The translations under genes and the position numbers were made by a program. The notes under the pieces were generated by a model. The model did no database searches. It was not told the DNA's origin and saw only the letters and a program-made list of their open reading frames with translations. From Sulfurimonas sp. (lineage in GTDB: Bacteria > Campylobacterota > Campylobacteria > Campylobacterales > Sulfurimonadaceae), in contig NZ_CP093397.1 of assembly GCF_029027585.1 (NCBI RefSeq), forward strand, positions 1,601,405 to 1,665,404: a stretch of 64,000 bases of DNA, written 5' to 3'. This document shows positions 14,570 to 24,077 of the stretch, piece by piece. Within the stretch, counting starts at the first letter, position 1; every line of letters begins with the position of its first letter.

Positions 14570-16168
14570 GAGACTGTGAAATAACTATAAATAAAGGCAT
14601 AGTCTCATAAGTTACAAATATTCTAACTAATATACCTTAACATTAACCATATTTAAACACCTAAAATAGTATAATACACCCAAGTATTAGGCTTAAAGAG
14701 GTGTTTATGAGTAAGAGATATAAAGAAGGAATAAACCGTAATCAACAACAGTTTTTTCCTCCAAGTCTTGATGAGTATGTAGATGAGAATAATCAAGTAA
14801 GAGCAGTAGAACTTTATGTACAGAGGCTTGATTTAAAAGAAATGGGCTTTGATGATACTTCTACTAGTTTTGAAGGACAGAAGTCTTACTTCTTAAAGTA
14901 TATATTTATGGCTACCTTAATAAGATAAGAAGCTCACGTGCCTTAGAAAAAGACTAGGTCAACAACCGTTTGTGTAAAATGCTAGAAACATAGAACTGAT
15001 GTGGTTAACCTCAGGACTTAAGCCTACTTATAAAACTATCTCTGACTTTAGAAAGAACAATCCCAAAGCAGTGTTCAAAGACTTTGTACTATTACTCAAA
15101 GGTCTCGCATTAATAAGAGATGAACTTGTCGCCTTAGATGGAGCCTTCTTAAGAGCTAACGCATCAAAGAACACCTTGATAATGAAGAAGACTACGGAAC
15201 GAGATTTAGCAAGTGCAGAAGTATCCATTAATGAATACCTTACAGCCTTAAAATTTAGCGATAAAGAAACCCATACCACGAAGTTAGCTAAACAACTTCC
15301 TAAAAATCTGGACTTACTCTTAAAAAAAAGCAAGATTTACAACAGAGTTAAACTTTCTTAAGAAGATAAACCGTACCCAATATAATAGAACTGACCCAGA
15401 TGCAAGGGTGATGGTTAAGTCAGCACATAACCTTATGGCATATAATTCTTAGATATGTGTAGATGATGGGATTAAAACACTTGTACCTGCTATCAGAACA
15501 GGTCAAGAACTTATTAACAAAGGCAAATTTACTAAAGATAAGTTTATCTACGATAAAGACCTAGATGCTTATATCTGCCTCAATGATAAACTTATTTCAA
15601 GAACGAAGTCAATAAATAAATCATATGCAAGAATCATGCATATGTACAGAAGCTCACAAACAGATTGTAATGCTTGCTCTATTAAAGATAAATGTCTAGG
15701 TGAAAAGACCAAACAAAAACAAACCCAAAGATGGGAACATCAAGAACTTTTAGATACTTATAATAAAAACCTAGAAACACCTGCCGCAAAAGCACTTTTC
15801 AAAAAAAGAGGCTCTATCGTAGAACATCCATTTGGAACTATAAAGAGAAATCTTGGCTGGGATCACTTCTTAGTCAGAAGTAAAAAGAAGGTTCAAGGTG
15901 AAAACGCACTTATCATGTTTACCTACAATTTCAAGAGATTGTTGAATCTTATAGGGATAGCTCTGTTTAAAAAACTGATGAAAGCACTAGATAATGGAGA
16001 TATAAGTAAAATAAAAGAAGAAATAGCTCTTTATATCGCCAGTTTTAGACTTTATATGTTCAATTTTTTACAATATTTTTTTATGGTACAATTTCTGAAG
16101 AAATATACTTGATATTCTAGTATTTTTAGAAGTTATTGAGGAATGAGACTGTATTTTTTCACAGTCTC
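14570..16168 (+). mobile_element. IS1182-family insertion sequence, decayed
   Basis: About 1.6 kb bounded by an inverted repeat: GAGACTGTGAAATA at 14570 against TTTTTCACAGTCTC ending at 16168; CTCG/CGAG just outside extends the symmetry to 14566 and 16172. A promoter-like TATAAT lies at about 14669. The transposase is broken by stops and frameshifts (next entry). The 3' 243 bp is duplicated at 10708-10951. Confidence 0.85.
14701..16112 (+). pseudogene. IS1182-family transposase, broken
   Basis: The N-terminus (MSKRYKEGINRNQQQFFPPS, then VRAVELYVQRLDL) and the later segments (MWLTSGLKPTYKTISDFRK, LVALDGAFLRANASK, CNACSIKDKCLG, RWEHQELL and VEHPFGTIKRNLGW) match an IS1182 transposase in order. 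They lie in three frames (14701-14928, 14999-15361, 15636-16112), with at least two frameshifts and a stop codon at about 15450. The product cannot be made intact. Confidence 0.85.
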
Positions 16169-16348
16169 CGAGCACCGAACAGCTACGCAGTCGTTGAAGA
16201 CAAACGTTGTATGATGATGAAAGTAAACTATTTTTGTTACTTGCTAAAATATCTATAAATAAAATTACAAAAAGTAAAATAATTCTAGTCGCTTAAGGTT
16301 ACAATTCGTAATATTTCTTACGAAAAACTGCCTAATTTAACTCCACCG

Positions 16349-16381
16349 TTGACAAGAAAAAAAAAGGGGGGGGGCTATAAC
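16349..16381 (+). promoter_or_regulatory. Promoter-like site with A9G9 spacer (possible phase-variable promoter)
   Basis: A perfect TTGACA (16349-16354) is followed by G-A, nine A (16357-16365), nine G (16366-16374), C, and TATAAC (16376-16381). The spacer is 21 bp, too long for a good sigma-70 promoter; loss of bases from the tracts would bring it toward 17 bp. Poly-G tracts of this length are the classic phase-variation switches of Campylobacterota. Downstream are a structured element and the lipoprotein-nfo genes. Confidence 0.4.
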
Positions 16382-16416
16382 GACCCAAATATTATGTAAT
16401 AATGTCAAAAGAAGGA

Positions 16417-16495
16417 TTCATTAAGAGGGTTAAACTCTCCTGATTTTTAGCCTTACCTCGAATCGCCAAATTCTTAGCGAACTTTGCTAGGAACA
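16417..16495. repeat. Structured element related to the dinB-upstream repeat (copy B)
   Basis: CATTAAGAGGGTTAAACTCT and the following bases align with copy A at 9883-9909, sharing the GTTAAACTC hairpin core, and continue as TTTTTAGCCTT...AAATTCTTAGC, similar to copy A's CTTAAAGCTG...GATTCTTAAAGTTAGC. Divergent but collinear over about 70 bases. Both copies flank the accessory island, at its left and right edges. Confidence 0.4.
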
Positions 16496-16560
16496 TTTAA
16501 ATTATACTTCATTTTATAAAACTAGCTTAAAAATATGACAAATTGAAAAGAAATAATTGC

Positions 16561-16566
16561 TATAAT
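16561..16566 (+). promoter_or_regulatory. -10 box (TATAAT) of the lipoprotein gene
   Basis: TGCTATAAT lies seven bases before the ATG at 16574, so transcription would start at or next to the start codon, giving an almost leaderless mRNA. Confidence 0.55.
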
Positions 16567-16573
16567 CTTACTT

Positions 16574-17041
16574 ATGAGATATATATTTTTAATTTTTGCT
16601 CTTTTCTTCAGTGCTTGTAGCATTAAAAACTACGAGCAGACTCAAACCAAAATCATTATTATAAAATCTCCACAGATTAAGTTTGCAGACCTTGGATATA
16701 TCAGAAATAGTGATGATGCCATAGAGTTAGAACTTTTTAGTGCAGGAACATCCATACAAAAAATTAGTATAAATTATCTGATTTGTGTTAATGAAGGTTG
16801 TATGAGTAAAAGTAATTTTAATGAAGAGTACTTAAACAAAACATACCCTAGCGATATACTTCAAAATATACTTCTATCAAGAAGCATTTATGATGGAAAA
16901 AACATGATAAAAGCACAAGATGGATTTCTTCAAAAGATAAAAAATAAAGATGTAGATATAACATACAGAGTCACTTCAAATGTTACATTTTTTAAAGATA
17001 AAAAAAATAAAATAATTTTTAAAATCAAGGACACAAAATAA
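16574..17041 (+). CDS. Putative lipoprotein, 155 aa
   Basis: The N-terminus [15 protein letters not shown] is a lipoprotein signal with a lipobox (FSAC), so Cys15 should be lipid-anchored after cleavage. The mature part has no recognised domain; two more Cys (in CVNEGC) could form a disulfide in the periplasm. Length and composition suit a small beta-rich envelope protein. It ends where nfo starts (TAATG overlap), so the two are cotranscribed; a shared function is not implied. Confidence 0.7.
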   Translation: MRYIFLIFALFFSACSIKNYEQTQTKIIIIKSPQIKFADLGYIRNSDDAIELELFSAGTSIQKISINYLICVNEGCMSKSNFNEEYLNKTYPSDILQNILLSRSIYDGKNMIKAQDGFLQKIKNKDVDITYRVTSNVTFFKDKKNKIIFKIKDTK

Positions 17042-17898
17042 TGGATAAAATTTATACAAAATTTGTAGGAGCACATACTTCAGCAAGTGGTGGAGTTTTT
17101 AATGCAGTAACAAATGCAAAAGAGATAGGCGCAAAAGCCTTTGCACTTTTTACAAAAAATCAAAGAAGATGGGATGCAAAAGAACTAGACACTCAAACCA
17201 TAGATAAATTTCAAAGTGCTCTTGAAGAAAGTGGAATTTTAGCAAAACATATTTTGCCACATGATTCTTACCTAATAAACCTAGGTCACCCAGATGAGCA
17301 AAAGCTTATAAAAAGTAGAATGGCTTTTGTAGATGAGTTAGAACGATGTGAGCAACTTGGTCTTGATAGGTTAAATTTTCATCCAGGGAGCCATTTAAAA
17401 GAGATAAGCGAAGATGAATGTTTAAGTAAAATATCTGAGTCTATAAATATAGCTCTTGATAAAACTACTGGTGTGAAAGCAGTCATAGAAAACACAGCAG
17501 GACAAGGGAGTAACTTAGGTTATAAGTTTGAGCATCTAGCTCAAATAATCGATAAAATTGAAGACAAAAGCAGAGTTGGCATCTGTATAGATACTTGTCA
17601 TATGTTTGTAGCAGGTTATGACATAAGAACAAGAGAAGCTTACGATAAAACTTGGGCAGAGTTTGAGAAAATCGTAGGTTTTAAATACTTGATGGGAATG
17701 CATTTAAATGACTCTAAACCGCCTTTAGGTTCAAAAAAAGATAGACATCATTCTCTTGGAGAAGGTGAAATAGGTCTGGACGCTTTTAGATTTTTGATGA
17801 ATGATGAACGCATGGATGATATACCGCTTATACTTGAAACCATTGATGATAAAATCTGGAAAAATGAAATAGAACTTCTTTACTCTTTTGTAGATTAA
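17041..17898 (+). CDS. nfo: Endonuclease IV (AP endonuclease)
   Basis: 285 residues, full length for Nfo. Metal and active-site blocks are present in order: [62 protein letters not shown] and the final ETID. It cuts the backbone 5' of abasic sites in base excision repair using three Zn ions. Coupled to the lipoprotein gene by an overlapping TAATG. Confidence 0.95.
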   Translation: MDKIYTKFVGAHTSASGGVFNAVTNAKEIGAKAFALFTKNQRRWDAKELDTQTIDKFQSALEESGILAKHILPHDSYLINLGHPDEQKLIKSRMAFVDELERCEQLGLDRLNFHPGSHLKEISEDECLSKISESINIALDKTTGVKAVIENTAGQGSNLGYKFEHLAQIIDKIEDKSRVGICIDTCHMFVAGYDIRTREAYDKTWAEFEKIVGFKYLMGMHLNDSKPPLGSKKDRHHSLGEGEIGLDAFRFLMNDERMDDIPLILETIDDKIWKNEIELLYSFVD

Positions 17899-17948
17899 GC
17901 AAAACTTATGTAAGATTAAAGAAAATATTTTATAGTCTGGAGGAAAGA

Positions 17949-19199
17949 ATGAAAAGAATAGCATTAATGTCACTTGTGGCTAGTTCAGTTATGATGGCTG
18001 GTGGATGGAAAATTCCAGAGACTTCACTAAATGGTGTAGCTCTAAGTGCTGCAAATATTGCACACAACAAAAGCGCAGATGCGGCCTATTATAACCCAGC
18101 AAATATGATTTTTATGGAAGATAAAAATGAGATAGAATTTGATTTGATTTATATTGGATTAGATGCTATTCATTATGAAGGAAAACATACGAGTGGTGCA
18201 ACAGTTTTTAATGGCGGATTAGATGCACAACAAGAAAACTTCATTATTCCAACAATTCACTATGTTAGTGAGAAAACAGGAAATGCTCGTATCGGATTGA
18301 GTATAGTTTCTCCAGGTGGACTTTCAAAAAGATGGCAGAAAGAACCTGCAAAGGCATCAGCAGAAGAATTCACACTTAAAATTGTAGAGATTAATCCATC
18401 AGTTGCTTTGGAGATAAATGATAAACTTGCGTTTGCTTTTGGATTTAGAATACTTCATACTAGCGGAATAGTAAAAAGTGATGGTTTTATAGGAGCGATT
18501 AATGCAAATGCTTCACGAGATATGACAGGAACTGGAATTGACTATGGATATAATATAGCTTTATCGTATAAACCAACATCAGATTTAGATATTGCACTAA
18601 CATATCGTTCTAAAGTCAATTTAAATGTTACTGGCAATGCAAAATTATCAACAAATAGAGCAGGTGGTGCTACCTATGATGGTGGAACAAGTCTTACGAT
18701 ACCTTTACCAGCAACATTTAGTGCGGCAATAGCTTATACTCTACCTTCTAAAACAACTTTTGAGTTTGTTTATGAACAAACAATGTGGTCTGCATATAAA
18801 GATTTAGATTTTGATTATGATTCAAGTTTCAGTGGAACGCCAGGAGGTAAAGCAACATTAACAGCTGTGTTTGATAACCCAAAAGCAAAAAACTGGCATG
18901 ATACAAATGCTTTTCGTTTAGGTATCACTCAAGAGTTAAAAAATATGACACTGATGGCAGGTGCAGTATATGATAGAACTCCAGCTCCAGAATCTACATT
19001 GGGCTTTGAACTTCCAGATTCTAACAGTTTTGCAGTATCTCTAGGTGGTCGTTATCAAATAAATGAAAAGATGGAAGTAGGTTTATCAGCTCTTTATTCT
19101 ATGAGAGAGAAAAGAAAAGTTAAAAATGATCATTTTGATGGAGAATTTTCAAATGCAAATGTGCTAATTATTTCAACAGGCATAAGTTATAAATTTTAA
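17949..19199 (+). CDS. OmpP1/FadL-family outer membrane transporter
   Basis: 416 residues with a signal peptide (cleavage near MMAGG, about residue 17). The N-terminal plug segment shows the FadL pattern SLNGVALSAANIAHNKSADAAYYNPANM, and the rest alternates polar and hydrophobic residues as expected for a 14-strand barrel ending in ...ISTGISYKF with a C-terminal Phe. The family brings hydrophobic compounds (long-chain fatty acids, hydrocarbons) across the outer membrane. GGAGGAAAG ribosome site. The AAA ATPase follows after eight bases. Confidence 0.9.
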   Translation: MKRIALMSLVASSVMMAGGWKIPETSLNGVALSAANIAHNKSADAAYYNPANMIFMEDKNEIEFDLIYIGLDAIHYEGKHTSGATVFNGGLDAQQENFIIPTIHYVSEKTGNARIGLSIVSPGGLSKRWQKEPAKASAEEFTLKIVEINPSVALEINDKLAFAFGFRILHTSGIVKSDGFIGAINANASRDMTGTGIDYGYNIALSYKPTSDLDIALTYRSKVNLNVTGNAKLSTNRAGGATYDGGTSLTIPLPATFSAAIAYTLPSKTTFEFVYEQTMWSAYKDLDFDYDSSFSGTPGGKATLTAVFDNPKAKNWHDTNAFRLGITQELKNMTLMAGAVYDRTPAPESTLGFELPDSNSFAVSLGGRYQINEKMEVGLSALYSMREKRKVKNDHFDGEFSNANVLIISTGISYKF

Positions 19200-19207
19200 G
19201 GATATAA

Positions 19208-20944
19208 TTGAAAATATTAGTTGATTTTTTAAAAAACAAAAAAATACAAAAGGCTCAAATATTTTCACAACTAAAATGTAGTGAAAATGAAGCCTTAATG
19301 TTACAAAACTTAGCAAATAAGTATATGCAAGGTCAAGATGATGTTTTAGTCTTAGAGCTTTTAAATGAGCTTTATGGTGATGATAGTTTTAAGCATCTAG
19401 ATCATTTACAAGAGATTAAAATACTTTTAGAACTTGGCTGGATTCATCAACAGAGCTTTACTCCTGTGAAGATTTCAGATGTTACACCATTAGAGCTTTT
19501 AAATACTGCAGTAGGTTTAACCCCTTCATTTTTAAAACTTCTCCAAGATGGCGAACATGATAAAGATTTAACAGATATAAAACCATATAGTGACCATTTA
19601 GAGTATCTTCAAGAACAGTTTTTTAGGATAGAGCTTTACCAAAAAATGAGTACAATTCGTCAAAATGTGCATGAACACTCTCTTGGCATCGATAGAGTTC
19701 AACAAAAGCTACAACTTTTAGAAAAAAGGATTGTGCAGAGAGTTGAGCAAACAACGGAGAAATTTGTTTTAGATAAATTCTTTAAACAAAAGAAGCTTCT
19801 CTCAAAAGAACAAATCATCTTTTTAGCACTTCTTCGTGAAGAGTATAGTGCAACAGACGCGACTCTTAGAGAGATGAATACTCTTATAGATTTAATCTCT
19901 TTAGATGAGTATGAGCGCATTAAAAACCGTTCACTTTTAGAAGATGGCTCAAACTTACTAAGTGAAAATATTATAGATTATGAGGAGATGCTAAACCCTT
20001 TTGGTGGCATCTCTAGGGCTTTTTATATTGTTGATGAAGTTTTACAAAGTATAATCCATCCGAAAAAAAATAAAAAAGTTCGTAGATTAAAACTAAATGC
20101 ACTGATAGAAGAACAAGATATATTTGAACTTGTTGAGAGTGAAACTTCACTTGATGATGTTGTCTTAGCAAAAGAAACAAAAGACACTTTAGAAAATCTT
20201 ATGCGTCAAGTTGATAAAGAAGTTATGGCTAGACTTGTAGAGTGGGGCATTAAAGATAAAAAGAGTGGCATAGATGCTAGGATTATATTTTATGGTCACG
20301 CTGGAACTGGTAAAACTATGACAGCACACTCTCTTGCAAAATCTTTAAAAAGACAAATTTTATCATTTGATTGTTCAAAAATTCTCTCAATGTATGTAGG
20401 TGAAAGTGAAAAAAATGTTCGTAAAATTTTTGATACTTTTTATGATTTGTGTGAAAAAACAAAAACAGAACCAATCCTGCTTTTAAATGAAGCTGATCAA
20501 TTCTTAGGAGCGAGATCTAGCGGTGTAAACAGCTCTGCTGATCAGATGCATAACCAGATGCAAAATATTTTTTTAGAACAGATTGAAAATTTTAGAGGAA
20601 TGTTAATCGCGACTACTAATTTACTAGAAAATATAGATAAAGCATTTTCCAGACGATTCAACTATAAGATAGAATTTAAAAAACCATCAGAAGCTCAAAG
20701 AGTAGAATTGTGGGAAAAAATGTTACCACAAGAAGCGCCATATGAAAAAGATTTTGACATCACTAAATTAGCCTCATACCCGCTGACGGGTGGTCAAATC
20801 AACTTAATTATAAAAAATACAGCATATAAAGTTGCTGTTACTACAGAACCTCTGTTTACTTTAAAAGAATTTATAAGTGAGATAAAAAGAGAAAAAGATG
20901 CAAATTTTGACAGCGAAAAATCTATGGGTTTTTTACATAAGTAA
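19208..20944 (+). CDS. AAA-family ATPase with long unique N-terminus
   Basis: 578 residues from a TTG start (AAGGATATAATTG; no ATG nearby). The AAA module is C-terminal (about 335-560): Walker A GHAGTGKT, Walker B LLLNEADQFLG (Asn in place of the usual first Asp, as in some membrane-linked AAA proteins), sensor 1 ATTNLLENIDKAFSRRF with two arginine-finger candidates, and sensor 2 LTGGQINLII. The N-terminal 330 residues are helical and unassigned, with a possible coiled coil at 140-185. It might remodel a protein partner; adjacency to a FadL-type porin is not informative enough to say which. Confidence 0.75.
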   Translation: MKILVDFLKNKKIQKAQIFSQLKCSENEALMLQNLANKYMQGQDDVLVLELLNELYGDDSFKHLDHLQEIKILLELGWIHQQSFTPVKISDVTPLELLNTAVGLTPSFLKLLQDGEHDKDLTDIKPYSDHLEYLQEQFFRIELYQKMSTIRQNVHEHSLGIDRVQQKLQLLEKRIVQRVEQTTEKFVLDKFFKQKKLLSKEQIIFLALLREEYSATDATLREMNTLIDLISLDEYERIKNRSLLEDGSNLLSENIIDYEEMLNPFGGISRAFYIVDEVLQSIIHPKKNKKVRRLKLNALIEEQDIFELVESETSLDDVVLAKETKDTLENLMRQVDKEVMARLVEWGIKDKKSGIDARIIFYGHAGTGKTMTAHSLAKSLKRQILSFDCSKILSMYVGESEKNVRKIFDTFYDLCEKTKTEPILLLNEADQFLGARSSGVNSSADQMHNQMQNIFLEQIENFRGMLIATTNLLENIDKAFSRRFNYKIEFKKPSEAQRVELWEKMLPQEAPYEKDFDITKLASYPLTGGQINLIIKNTAYKVAVTTEPLFTLKEFISEIKREKDANFDSEKSMGFLHK

Positions 20945-20960
20945 ATATAAGGATGATGTT

Positions 20961-22175
20961 ATGCATAATATATTGAGATTAAATTTGAGATTGCTGAGTA
21001 TACTGTTTTTACTTTCCTTCTCTTTGTTCGCAAATGAGGTAGATACAAAAGTCCATCAAACTAAGCTTCTCCCAGTCATGCAGGAGTTTAAGCATTCTAT
21101 AAATGAAGATCCCGTGATACGAATGTACATTAATCAAATGATACAGCAGGTCTCATCCCACTATAAACTTCATCCTGAACCAAATGTATATTTACAAAGT
21201 GTTGATGAGATGCTATATTTAATCAATGATGCTCTGCGCATGGCGCCAGAATATAATAAAAGCGATTTAGTTGGATGCCGAATTAATAGTATTCTCAATT
21301 GGACAATGAATGTTCCTGCTGGATTTGCAGTCTTTCGAAATGAGAGAATGAATGAACTATTTAGAAAGGTTTTAGATGATTATACGACTTTTTTAAATAG
21401 TGAAGCATCGTTGAGTTCATTAAACGATGGTCCTAATGGCTGGAAATCTGCTGAGGCAAAGAAAAAGCTAAATATGGATCAGTATATATACAATCCAAAT
21501 GATAAATTTTGGGGATTTAAATCATGGAATGATTTTTTTACTAGGAAATTTAAAAGTGGTATGCGTCCAATTGCCCAGCCAAAAAATCCAAAAGTCATAG
21601 TTAGTGCTTGTGACTCAGAAGTATATGCTATTAAACATAATGTGAAAAAAAATGATGACTTCTGGATAAAAAGTCAGCCTTACTCTTTAAAAGATATGTT
21701 GGATGATGATAAATTAGCCGAAACTTTTAAAGGAGGAGATGTTTATCAAGCATTTTTATCTGCCTTTAAATATCATCGTTGGCATAGTCCAGTATCTGGA
21801 ACAATTAGAAAAGCATATATAAAACAAGGGACTTATTACTCTGGTTTAGAATCTCGAGGAATGGATCCAGGAAGTCCTGACTATTCACAAGGATACATAA
21901 GCCATGTAGCAACGCGTGCGATAATTGTTATTGAAGCAGATGATCCCATAGGACTTATGGTTGTAATGCCAGTAGGTATGGCTGAGATTTCATCATGCGT
22001 TATAAATGAAAAAATAAAGCCTGGATACAGAGTTACAAAAGGTGAAGAGCTAGGTTATTTTCAATTTGGAGGCTCTACATACTGTCTTGTTTTTCAACCT
22101 GATGTTATTAAAGAATTTAACATGAAAAAAGGTGATGATGTAAAAATGGGACAAAAAATAGGTGTTGCTAAGTAA
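20961..22175 (+). CDS. Exported phosphatidylserine-decarboxylase-like protein (PsiD-like)
   Basis: 404 residues from ATG 20961, chosen because it gives a clean signal peptide (NLRLLSILFLLSFSLFANE) and has AAGGATG upstream. After the signal come a PSD-associated helical domain (about 40-180) and the decarboxylase domain with FNDFFTRKF-like WNDFFTRKF, FHRWHSP-like YHRWHSPVSG, and near the C-terminus GGSTYCLVF. The GST serine is where these proenzymes self-cleave to make the pyruvoyl cofactor. The closest named type is the PsiD-like amino-acid decarboxylase group rather than the membrane Psd. Export to the periplasm is unusual. Confidence 0.75.
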   Translation: MHNILRLNLRLLSILFLLSFSLFANEVDTKVHQTKLLPVMQEFKHSINEDPVIRMYINQMIQQVSSHYKLHPEPNVYLQSVDEMLYLINDALRMAPEYNKSDLVGCRINSILNWTMNVPAGFAVFRNERMNELFRKVLDDYTTFLNSEASLSSLNDGPNGWKSAEAKKKLNMDQYIYNPNDKFWGFKSWNDFFTRKFKSGMRPIAQPKNPKVIVSACDSEVYAIKHNVKKNDDFWIKSQPYSLKDMLDDDKLAETFKGGDVYQAFLSAFKYHRWHSPVSGTIRKAYIKQGTYYSGLESRGMDPGSPDYSQGYISHVATRAIIVIEADDPIGLMVVMPVGMAEISSCVINEKIKPGYRVTKGEELGYFQFGGSTYCLVFQPDVIKEFNMKKGDDVKMGQKIGVAK

Positions 22176-22195
22176 GTCAATAAATCAATAAAACA

Positions 22196-22221
22196 ACATG
22201 TTACAATTTTACACATGTTCT
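22196..22221. terminator. Inverted repeat after the PSD-like gene, possible terminator
   Basis: AACATGT...ACATGTT surrounds TACAATTTTAC, followed by CTATTTTTAAC, about 20 bases after the stop codon. The stem is short and the U-run weak, so termination is only likely. Confidence 0.35.
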
Positions 22222-22305
22222 ATTTTTAACTAAAAATAATGTTTCATTTAGTTACATAATTAAATTCTAAACTTATGCTTATCCTTCCTTTAATACTCTT
22301 TTTGA

Positions 22306-22311
22306 TATAGT
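22306..22311 (+). promoter_or_regulatory. Candidate -10 box of the nuo operon
   Basis: GATATAGTAC (TATAGT at 22306-22311) lies about 70 bases before nuoA and follows a T-rich stretch, as is common for Campylobacterota sigma-70 promoters. No other gene could be served. Alternative -10 boxes cannot be excluded. Confidence 0.35.
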
Positions 22312-22378
22312 ACAAGTAACTATTTTTTCTAGAGTTATGCTCAAAAAAAATGAAAAAAATATTTATAAGGTAGGTTAT

Positions 22379-22768
22379 ATGGAGCATATAAGCACTGCAA
22401 ATCCGTATTTTGGGGTATTTGTACTATTTGTTGTAACATTTGGTGCATTTACTGCTACGACAATTCTTGCTCGACTTGCGAGTCGTGCGTTGGCAGCAAA
22501 AGATAGCGAAAAAATTAGACTTTCAGTTTACGAATGTGGACCTGAAATTACTAAACAACCAAATAGAATCTCACCACAATTTTATCTATTTGCACTACTT
22601 TTTTTACTGTTTGATGTTGAGATTATTTTTATGTTTCCATGGGCAGTAGATTTTAGACTACTTGGCTGGTTTGGATTTGTTGAGATGTTAATGTTTATTG
22701 GATTATTGACTATTGGTTTCGTATATGCATGGAAAAAAGGAGCTCTTGAATGGCACAACATAAAGTAA
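22379..22768 (+). CDS. nuoA: NADH-quinone oxidoreductase subunit A
   Basis: 129 residues from ATG 22379 (AAGGTAGG just upstream); an in-frame ATG at 22337 would add 14 Lys-rich residues and is rejected. Three membrane helices, with the conserved loop [29 protein letters not shown] pattern (YECG, then [15 protein letters not shown]). Part of the membrane arm near the quinone chamber of complex I. The first gene of the operon; its end overlaps nuoB by 19 bases. Confidence 0.93.
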   Translation: MEHISTANPYFGVFVLFVVTFGAFTATTILARLASRALAAKDSEKIRLSVYECGPEITKQPNRISPQFYLFALLFLLFDVEIIFMFPWAVDFRLLGWFGFVEMLMFIGLLTIGFVYAWKKGALEWHNIK

Positions 22769-23259
22769 ATTATACACAAGATGGTGGACTTCCTGTTGCA
22801 CTTACAAGTATAGATAAGATTGTAAACTGGGGTCGTTCAAACTCACTTTGGGCACTTACTTATGGTCTTGCTTGTTGTGGTATTGAGATGATGGCATCTG
22901 GTGCTTCAAGATATGACTTTGACAGATTTGGAACAATCTTTAGAGCATCTCCAAGACAAGCAGATGTTATGATTGTTGCTGGAACTCTTACAAAAAAACA
23001 TGCTGAATTTATCAAAAGACTTTATGACCAGATGACAGAGCCAAGATGGGTTATTTCTATGGGTTCATGTGCAAATACTGGTGGTATGTTCAATACTTAT
23101 GCAACTGTTCAAGGTGTTGATAGAATTATTCCAGTTGATTTATATTTACCTGGTTGTGCTCCTCGCCCTGAAACACTTCAATATGGGGTTATGTTACTTC
23201 AGCAAAAAATCCGTGCAAATCATGCGTCTAAAGCACAAAAAGCAAAGAGGCTAATGTAA
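22750..23259 (+). CDS. nuoB: NADH-quinone oxidoreductase subunit B
   Basis: 169 residues. Ligands of the terminal [4Fe-4S] cluster N2 are visible: the tandem Cys in LACCGIEMM, Cys in MGSCANTGG and Cys in [10 protein letters not shown]2 passes electrons to menaquinone at the NuoB/NuoD interface. It starts inside nuoA and stops at the nuoC start (TAATG), so translation is coupled. Confidence 0.95.
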   Translation: MAQHKVNYTQDGGLPVALTSIDKIVNWGRSNSLWALTYGLACCGIEMMASGASRYDFDRFGTIFRASPRQADVMIVAGTLTKKHAEFIKRLYDQMTEPRWVISMGSCANTGGMFNTYATVQGVDRIIPVDLYLPGCAPRPETLQYGVMLLQQKIRANHASKAQKAKRLM

Positions 23260-24065
23260 TGAGAGCGTATAAAGCCAAAGATAATGTACAAGCTAAAGCA
23301 TACTATACAGATAGATTTTATAAATCTCCACAAGTTCCAAAAAGCCCACCAGAGAGTGATGAAGTTTTCAATGCAGATTTAGAAGCTATTAAATCTAAAT
23401 TTGAAGTTTTAGACTCGTTTATTCAAGTTGAGCAATTAGTTGTTTTTATAAACCCCCAAGACAACTATAAGGTTTTAGAATTTATGAGAGATGAGTTAGA
23501 ATATTCTCAACTTTCAGAGATGAGTGCTATTGACTGGATTGCAGACAGAGGTGGTTTTGAAGTTTTTTATCAAATGTTAAGTATGAACAAGCGTAAGCGT
23601 GTTCGTATCAAGATGTTTATTGAAGATGGCGAAGCTGTTAACTCTGTTGAAAAACTTTTCCGCTGTGCTGACTGGAGTGAGCGTGAGATGTTTGATATGT
23701 TTGGCATCGAAGCAAATAATCATCCGTTTATGAAAAGAATCCTTATGCCTTATGATTGGAGCGGACATCCTCTCTTAAAAACTTATCCTCTTCAGGGTGA
23801 TGAAGCAGCTGCTTGGTATGAAGTTGATAAGATTTATGGAAAAGAGGCAAGAGAAGAGATAGGCCCTGAAATCAGAGATACTGCAAGAGTAGATAGATAT
23901 GATTCAGATAGATTTTCTCGCTTAGGTCATGAAGTTCCAAAAGGAACAAAAATTACTGGAGATGAACCAGAAGTAGTACAGCCTTATCAAGAAGAAGGTG
24001 GAGTATTCTTAATTAAGAAATTTGATAGAGATTCAACAACTATTGTTGATGACCCACAAAGATAG
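23259..24065 (+). CDS. nuoC: NADH-quinone oxidoreductase subunit C
   Basis: 268 residues. The 30-kDa subunit signature is seen in SAIDWIADRGGFEVFYQM, FRCADWSEREMFDMFGI and RILMPYDWSGHPLLKTYPL. It is longer than many NuoC proteins because of an N-terminal 40-residue extension and a C-terminal tail after the signature that carries a PKGTKITGDEPEVVQ segment. Connects the peripheral arm to the quinone module. nuoD follows after 12 bases. Confidence 0.93.
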   Translation: MRAYKAKDNVQAKAYYTDRFYKSPQVPKSPPESDEVFNADLEAIKSKFEVLDSFIQVEQLVVFINPQDNYKVLEFMRDELEYSQLSEMSAIDWIADRGGFEVFYQMLSMNKRKRVRIKMFIEDGEAVNSVEKLFRCADWSEREMFDMFGIEANNHPFMKRILMPYDWSGHPLLKTYPLQGDEAAAWYEVDKIYGKEAREEIGPEIRDTARVDRYDSDRFSRLGHEVPKGTKITGDEPEVVQPYQEEGGVFLIKKFDRDSTTIVDDPQR

Positions 24066-24077
24066 GGTGGCGAAAAT

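Larger units (their letters stand above)
16169..16573. other. Non-coding 400 bp between IS1182 and the lipoprotein gene
   Basis: No open frame of note. It contains a possible half-palindrome TCGTTGAAGACAAACGTTGTAT (16191-16212), the A9G9 promoter-like site at 16349-16381, a structured element related to that near dinB (16417-16495) and the promoter of the lipoprotein gene. The region looks like the worn right edge of the accessory island. Confidence 0.6.

Noticed and set aside
22337..22378. Earlier ATG for nuoA
   Set aside because: The extra 14 residues are Lys-rich and unlike NuoA; the ribosome site AAGGTAGG is placed for ATG 22379.
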